From Epichloe hybrida (lineage: Eukaryota; Ascomycota; Sordariomycetes; Hypocreales; Clavicipitaceae): 64,000 bases of DNA. The notes below the pieces were generated by a model, which worked only from the letters and a program-made list of their open reading frames with translations, ran no database searches and was not told where the DNA came from. Location: positions 2,108,001 to 2,172,000 of the forward strand of contig JAFEKR010000003.1 in NCBI GenBank assembly GCA_019022495.1, in the 5' to 3' direction. Position numbers and translations under genes: made by a program. This document shows positions 58,902 to 64,000 of the stretch, one piece after another (within the stretch, counting starts at the first letter, position 1; each line of letters begins with the position of its first letter).

Positions 58902-60822
58902 TCATGGCATAAGCATCGGGAACGCGCTCGCATCCACCACCCGGAGCCCTTTGACGCCAAATACTCGGGCTTGACTGTCAACCACGGCCATGGCATCCTC
59001 CGCTTTCCCCATCTTGCAGGTACAAGAGGGATGCCACACGGTCATCAGGTTCTTCTGCACATAGTCCAAGATCTGCTCGTCTGTTTCGACGTCCCTGCCC
59101 GGGTAGTACTCGGGACCATCCACGATGGTTTGCACCGCAGATGTGCGCCAAATGTCTCGCATGCGCTTGAACAGCGCGACTGCGACTTCTTGATCCGCTT
59201 TGGCTGTCAGCCAGTTGGGGTTGATCAGCGGTTGATCGCCGACGTTTGTCGATGAGATGGTGACGTTTCCTCTCGATAGGGGCGAGACCAGAGCCCCGAG
59301 GATCGTGGCATATTGCCTGCCGTCGGCGGGCTGCTTCAGCAGTGATGAGAACGTGCCTGTGTAGCCGTTGGCGCCGAGGAACTCGGTCTCGGGCCAGTCA
59401 TCCGAGAATCGCTTCAGATCGTCCTTGGTCGTGGAGGACAGGGAGTCCCGATATCGAGAGGGCACCTTCTCCCACCCGAGGATCTCGATCCCGTTGGAGC
59501 TCAGGATTCCATCGTGCGAGAAGAGGTACTTCATGCCGGCTGAAATCAAATCAGCCGGATTGTACAGAAGATTGGCGATGGTCTTGACTTTGACGGGATA
59601 TGATGGCCCGAAGAATATGTGATCCCACATGTTTTGACCGACCCCGGGCAGGGAGGCAACGATGGGGATGTTGAATTGGTTGAGAGTCTGTTCGGGTCCT
59701 ATGCCCGACAGCATGAGTAGTTGGGGAGACTTGAATGCTCCGGCGCTCACGATGACCTCCTTTTTGGCTTTGAGGGTATACTTGGAACCAGCTGCCGAGG
59801 TCACCTCCACCCCAGTCGCCTTCTTGTTCTTGTCGAATTCAATTTTCGAAGCTTGCGTGTTGGTGAAGATCTTGAGGTTGCTCAACTTCTTCTCCTTGGC
59901 CAAGTAGACGTATTCTGCCGAGGAGCTGCGCGTCGCGTCCGACTGACGGATTGTGCTCGGGGCATAGTGATAACCCAGAAGGTCGCCACGATCGAAGCCA
60001 CTGGTCCTCTTGATCCCAACGGCCGCGAAACCCTTCTCCAACCAGGTGGACCAAGGCGAGACGAAATTGGAATAACTGACTTGGATGGGTCCGCCCCTGC
60101 CGGGAGGTGCGAAGTCGCCCTGGTCACTGTCGGAATAAGTGTCGGGAGGCCTCTTGGACTTGTCAGCGGGTGTGAAAGTGGTGGATTTCTTGTAAAATTT
60201 CTCCAAGCTGCCAAACCTTGGATGCCGCGTTAGCTTTTGCGACCCATCATCTTGTCCCGTGCGAAACTCACTTGTAGCTATCGTCTCCCACAGCCTCGGC
60301 CCACTGATTGTACATGCCCGTCGGGGGTCTGTGATGGATCATGAAGTTCCACGCTGAAGAGCCCCCGATGCATTTTCCTTGCGCGAAATGTACTTTGCGA
60401 TTGGCCGCACCCTGCTGAGGTATCGTCTCGAACTTCCAGTCTGCTGCCGATAGAGCCTCACTCTTGTCTGCCCCCACGAAAAAGACGTCCAAGCCTGGAG
60501 TTGTACCAAGAGCAGGCTTGGACAGCTCGAAAAATGTTCCTGCTTCGACGATTGCGACCTTGTAACCTGCCTCGGCAAGGCGATATCCCACGGCATTTCC
60601 GCCAGTGCCACCCCCAGCAACCACATAGTCAAACTCCTGGTCGTTGCCAAGGGAGCCTTCCAAGGTGCCCAAGGACGACTGAAAGAGGCCGTCACCGCCG
60701 AATATTGATGAGATGGCGCTAAAGAAGGGGCGATCCTGCCGTCTCGCTGTGCGAGAACTGCCGCGGGCCTCGCAAAGCACGCACAAGAAAAAAAGCCGGC
60801 AAAGGACGCGGGCGAGAACCAT
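58902..60822 (-). CDS. Secreted GMC flavin oxidoreductase, ends at an early TGA
   Basis: Glucose-methanol-choline family FAD oxidoreductase (aryl-alcohol oxidase/dehydrogenase or versicolorin-B-synthase type). Exons 60822-60272 and 60216-58902 with a 55-bp intron (GTGAGT...CCAAG), 621 residues to the first stop. Start chosen at MVLARVLCRLFFLCVLCEARG, a signal peptide. The FAD dinucleotide fold is VVAGGGTGG at about 68-76, GMC signature 1 GKCIGGSSAWNF at about 149-160, and signature 2 GAFKSPQLLMLSGIGP at about 343-358. The first catalytic His lies in WHPSCTCKMG (His 579). The reading stops with a TGA right after ASAFPMLMP, exactly where PPGHPQ-type sequence is expected. In the same frame HPSATVYALAEKIADGI follows to a second TGA at 58824-58826. 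So the normal end, with the second catalytic His, lies behind a premature stop. Either a sequencing error, stop readthrough or early pseudogenisation. Substrate unknown. Confidence 0.85.
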
Positions 60823-62542
60823 GTTGCATGTTGTGGAACGATGGGAATATGTGTCAACTATCAGGGAACCTGTCAAGAGCGAAAGCGAAAGGAAGCTATT
60901 CTTATGCTCCCAGACGTCACATACGAAGCCCAGCGTTCCGAGTAGGTCAATGAACGAATCGAGGGCGGAGGGCACGGGTTTGCGATATTAAACACGAGGC
61001 CGGAAAGTCGGTGCCCAACAAAACAAAGGAAAGATGGTGCACAGTGTGTGAGTGACGCCGCGACGTCGGACAAGAAAAGGCCGTTTCGACTTTTCACCTG
61101 AAAGAATATATAAAAGAAGGCATCAGTCGGGATGACATTAAGTCGTTGCAACTCCGGTCATGGGTGGAGGGAGAGGAATGTTTAAAAGGCATGTCATGAG
61201 TCCGTTCTTTCCTCCATCGTCGATCAGGTGGCGAGAGCAGGTAATGAAGGATTGGAAAGGAGAATGGCGTTCGTCACTGTGTGGTTGAGAAGCTCTTGTG
61301 AAAAATGTCATTCCCCGTGAGACAGGTGGCGCTCATGTGTTCATGGTCCAATCTCACGCAGGTCTAGATCATGTATTGAGAACATGGTCATTACTAATAT
61401 CGGTGCATTTCTTTTTCGCGCCGCGCAGAATGGTACATATACTCTGAGATTTACCAATGAATGTAGATTGGACGGATCGGATGGAGGTCAAGAGTGCCAC
61501 GGGGCGGAGCTCGATTATTGTCCGAGGAAACTGGCTGGGCAGCTTACGCAGCGAGATGGTGTCGGATCTGCCGGAATCAACGACCAGTGAATCAGTTCAA
61601 ATGTCTTGCATCGTCCGGGCATGTCAGGACGATTAGCGTCGGATTCTGAATGAGGCTTGTGACATGCAAGTCGACCCGCTGGAATGCGTGAGTTGCATGT
61701 ACAGTGGGCTTATCTCTTTGATGTCCATATAAGGCTACAGCAAAAGGGGATGACCTAAAGTGACCTTTAGTAATATAGCTAACGCGGTGGAGTTGTAAGA
61801 TATGCGATGTTACTCTTTATAATAAGAAATTTGTTGATACTTGTATTATCATATAGACCAGTGTGAGCTAGAGAGTACCGCAAAAAGCGATGTTTTTATT
61901 GGCGAATTGACCCTTATCAGTGCGCAAGTGTACAGTATGTATGTAGCCTTACATGGGCATCAGAGAGATGTAGGTACAGTGGGTCCCCGTAATTCCGACA
62001 CTCTGGTTGAAATTCTTCGGTACTACTAGTAAGACACTATGTATTGTAATTTCGATGACGCCGCCCGCGGCCACGTACAGTGGGAGTGGGGTAGCTGTAC
62101 CAAATAATTTCGAAATTACCCAAGACGCAATGGACAAGAGCGCCATCCGTATCTATGTATGTATGTAGGGAAAATGGATGACGTAGCAATCCGTATCATG
62201 GAGAGCTCCGCAGGTAATATCTACATGTACATGTATGTACATAATGGGGAGGAATACGAGCGTTATTACGTAAGCAGCGGTCCGTATTTCACGCCTTGAT
62301 GTAACCCAGTAAATGAGGGAAGTCGTCCCCTGGACACGGATCCACCAGGACCCTCCCCGCCGCCGTCGACAACTCGACAAAGCGCGCGGAGCCATACATA
62401 TTATGTATGCAATACACAAGCTTTTTTGCTTGCCCCTCCATCCACGCCGCCCTCACAAAACGCCCTCGCAAAACGCCCTCGCAAAAGAAAAGCTTGGTAA
62501 CCACATCTCACTCCCCGTCCAACCAACCAACCCCGGTTCGCA
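60823..62542. other. Divergent intergenic region, GMC oxidase / mad2
   Basis: 1.7 kb. The left part is the promoter of the GMC gene, with TATATAAAAGAAGG at about 61,107-61,121. The right part carries the mad2 promoter, with repeated TGTATG/TACATG words near 62,154-62,240 and the run AAAACGCCCTCGC duplicated near 62,457-62,482. No convincing reading frame on either strand. Confidence 0.45.
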
Positions 62543-63734
62543 ATGTCGTCAAGAGAGCCGATCTCGAACTCGAAGCCCAAGTCCAAGCCGAGGGACAGGG
62601 ACAAGGAAAAAGATGGGGACAAATCCAAGGTGCACAAGCTTTCTCTCAAGGGCAGTTCCAGACTTGTCGCCGAGTTCGTACGTCGCCGCGCCCCGTTCCC
62701 ACGCGGAAGATGATTCAAACGAGCCGAGAGCTGATCTTATTCGCGACTCTTCCCCTGGAACCAGTTTCAATACTCGATACACACCATATTGTACGGCCGT
62801 CTCCGCGACGTACGGCTCCCCCAAGCGGCAATCTGACTGACACCCTCCAGGTTTCAACGAGGCGTCTATCCGGCCGAGGACTTTACAGCGTACGTCCAAC
62901 ATTCTACGCGACCAACAAGCCGAGCATGCACGACAAGATGATTATCCCACCACGGAGTGCTGACCCCCTTTCTGCTCGTGTAGCGTAAAGAAATACGGCC
63001 TGAACATGCTCGGTATATTGCCCCCCCCCTCCCCCCGTCCCTTGCAGCACAGCGGCTCGCCATCTAACATCGTTGGCCATGCAGTCTCCGCAGACGACCA
63101 GGTCAAGGCGTACATCAAGAAGATCATGAGCCAACTCGACAAGTGGATGGTTGGCGGCAAAATATCCAAGCTCGTCATAGTAATCACCGACAAGGACACA
63201 GGTGAGCGCGTCGAGCGCTGGCAATTCGATGTAATGTCTTCCCCCCTTCCCCTGTCCAACAAGACGAAACACGAACACGAACACGACGGCCAGTGTAAAG
63301 AGCATCGAGAAAAAAAAAAAGAAAAAAAAAAGCGGCTGACGAAAAAGCCGACATGAAAGGTGCAAATATCCCAACCCTCTTCGAAATCAAAGGCCAAGTC
63401 GGAGTCTACCACCCGAGACCAGGAAAACGCGGCTTCGGGCGCTCCATCTGCCGCCGCCGCCGCCGTCGATCCCCACAAGACGGAGGCTGAGATTCAGGCG
63501 GAAATCGCCGCCATCTTTAGACAGATAACTGCCTCTGTCACCTTTCTGCCACAGCTCAATGGCGACTGTACATTCAATGTCCTGGTGTACGCCGATGCGG
63601 ACAGTGACGTGCCTGTTGAATGGGGCGACTCGGACGCCAAGGAGATTGCGAATGGAGAGCACGTACAGCTCCGGGGATTTAGCACCGCAAACCACCGCGT
63701 GGATACGCTGGTGAGCTACAGACTGGGAGAGTGA
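62543..63734 (+). CDS. mad2: Mad2 spindle-assembly checkpoint protein
   Basis: HORMA-domain protein that, bound to Cdc20 at unattached kinetochores, inhibits the anaphase-promoting complex. Six exons: 62543-62677, 62765-62790, 62851-62889, 62984-63012, 63085-63230, 63360-63734; 249 residues. Exons 2-4 are only 26, 39 and 29 bases, each fixed by exact continuity with the family: SLKGSSRLVAEF-FQYSIHTIL-FQRGVYPAEDFTA-VKKYGLNML-VSADDQVKAYI. After a Lys/Asp-rich N-terminal extension of about 33 residues comes the HORMA core, with DKDTGERVERWQFDV, then a Ser/Ala-rich insert (about 140-165) longer than in yeast or human Mad2, FRQITASVTFLP, and the C-terminal safety-belt strand region ending STANHRVDTLVSYRLGE. 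Intron 5 contains two long A-runs and ends in an unusual AAAG acceptor. Donors are GTACGT, GTACGG, GTACGT, GTATAT and GTAATG. Confidence 0.93.
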
Positions 63735-63784
63735 AAACAATAAAGAGAGAAGAAGAAGAATAAAAAAAAATTGTGTCACATATG

Positions 63785-64000
63785 TCATAACAGGAGACAC
63801 AATAGCTTCTTCCCCTGGCTAGAGAGGCCGATGGAGACGGCCAACCGATTTGTTGGATCCATGTCACGTATGCCATTAGCCTGCTCAACGAAGGACAAAT
63901 CTTCAGGGCAAGATACTGCATCAACTTGCTTGCATCGCATGGCCAGTGGGTGGTCAACAAATATGAAACCTTCAAAGAGCTCTGCTCCGTTTCTGACGCT
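63785..64000 (-). CDS. Possible C-terminal part of a minus-strand gene, cut by window end
   Basis: From the window edge a minus-strand frame of 71 codons runs to a TGA at 63785-63787 (…ELFEGFIFVDHPLAMRC…). It is open throughout and has a protein-like composition, but the opposite strand is also open here, there is no recognised domain, and only 50 bases separate it from the mad2 stop. Unidentified; could be chance. Confidence 0.25.
   Translation of the reverse strand, partial: SVRNGAELFEGFIFVDHPLAMRCKQVDAVSCPEDLSFVEQANGIRDMDPTNRLAVSIGLSSQGKKLLCLLL

Overview
The window looks like a piece of a filamentous ascomycete genome (Pezizomycotina, probably Sordariomycetes). It is a sharp two-compartment segment. 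Bases 1 to about 44,270 are extremely AT-rich and hold almost no intact open reading frame, only decayed transposons. Bases about 44,300 to 64,000 have ordinary GC content and carry compact genes with short GT-AG introns. In the AT-rich part the remains of gag-pol, LINE and hAT reading frames are still legible, but they are full of TAG/TAA stops where Gln (CAG/CAA) or Trp (TGG) is expected, and repeat copies differ by C/T and G/A transitions, mostly at CpA/TpG. That is the signature of repeat-induced point mutation (RIP).

The AT-rich block can be read as a nested stack of insertions, several with exact target-site duplications (TSDs). A Ty3/Gypsy element (A) is the oldest visible layer. It was hit by a 5.8-kb hAT element (170-5938, TSD CTTAGGAT) and by a second Gypsy chromovirus, B2 (8055-23507, TSD CTAGG). 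B2 carries a sister copy B1 (8369-15106, TSD CTAAG) and a 1.87-kb hAT derivative (19883-21755, TSD TTAAGGAC). Further right are hAT fragments, a third Gypsy chromovirus C (from 27602), a Tad/I-like LINE on the minus strand (about 35.0-39.8 kb), another hAT remnant, a 612-bp TRIM-like element with 177-bp LTRs (42245-42856, TSD TACCC), and a 410-bp hAT MITE (43525-43934, TSD TCTATAGC). The hAT elements share the terminus CAGAGYATTG and carry arrays of a pentanucleotide next to it.

The gene-bearing part begins with a CENP-B/Tc5-type helix-turn-helix gene broken by frameshifts (44682-45861). It is followed by vps36 (ESCRT-II; minus), a thp3-like SAC3/GANP gene (plus), bem1 (SH3-SH3-PX-PB1 polarity scaffold; plus), a conserved membrane protein with possible mitochondrial-carrier resemblance (minus), a secreted GMC flavin oxidoreductase with an in-frame TGA just before its second catalytic residue (minus), and mad2 (HORMA spindle-checkpoint protein; plus). 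These are unrelated housekeeping genes plus one secondary-metabolism or lignocellulose-type oxidase, not an operon or a recognisable cluster. Exon coordinates were derived by hand from splice signals and reading-frame continuity.
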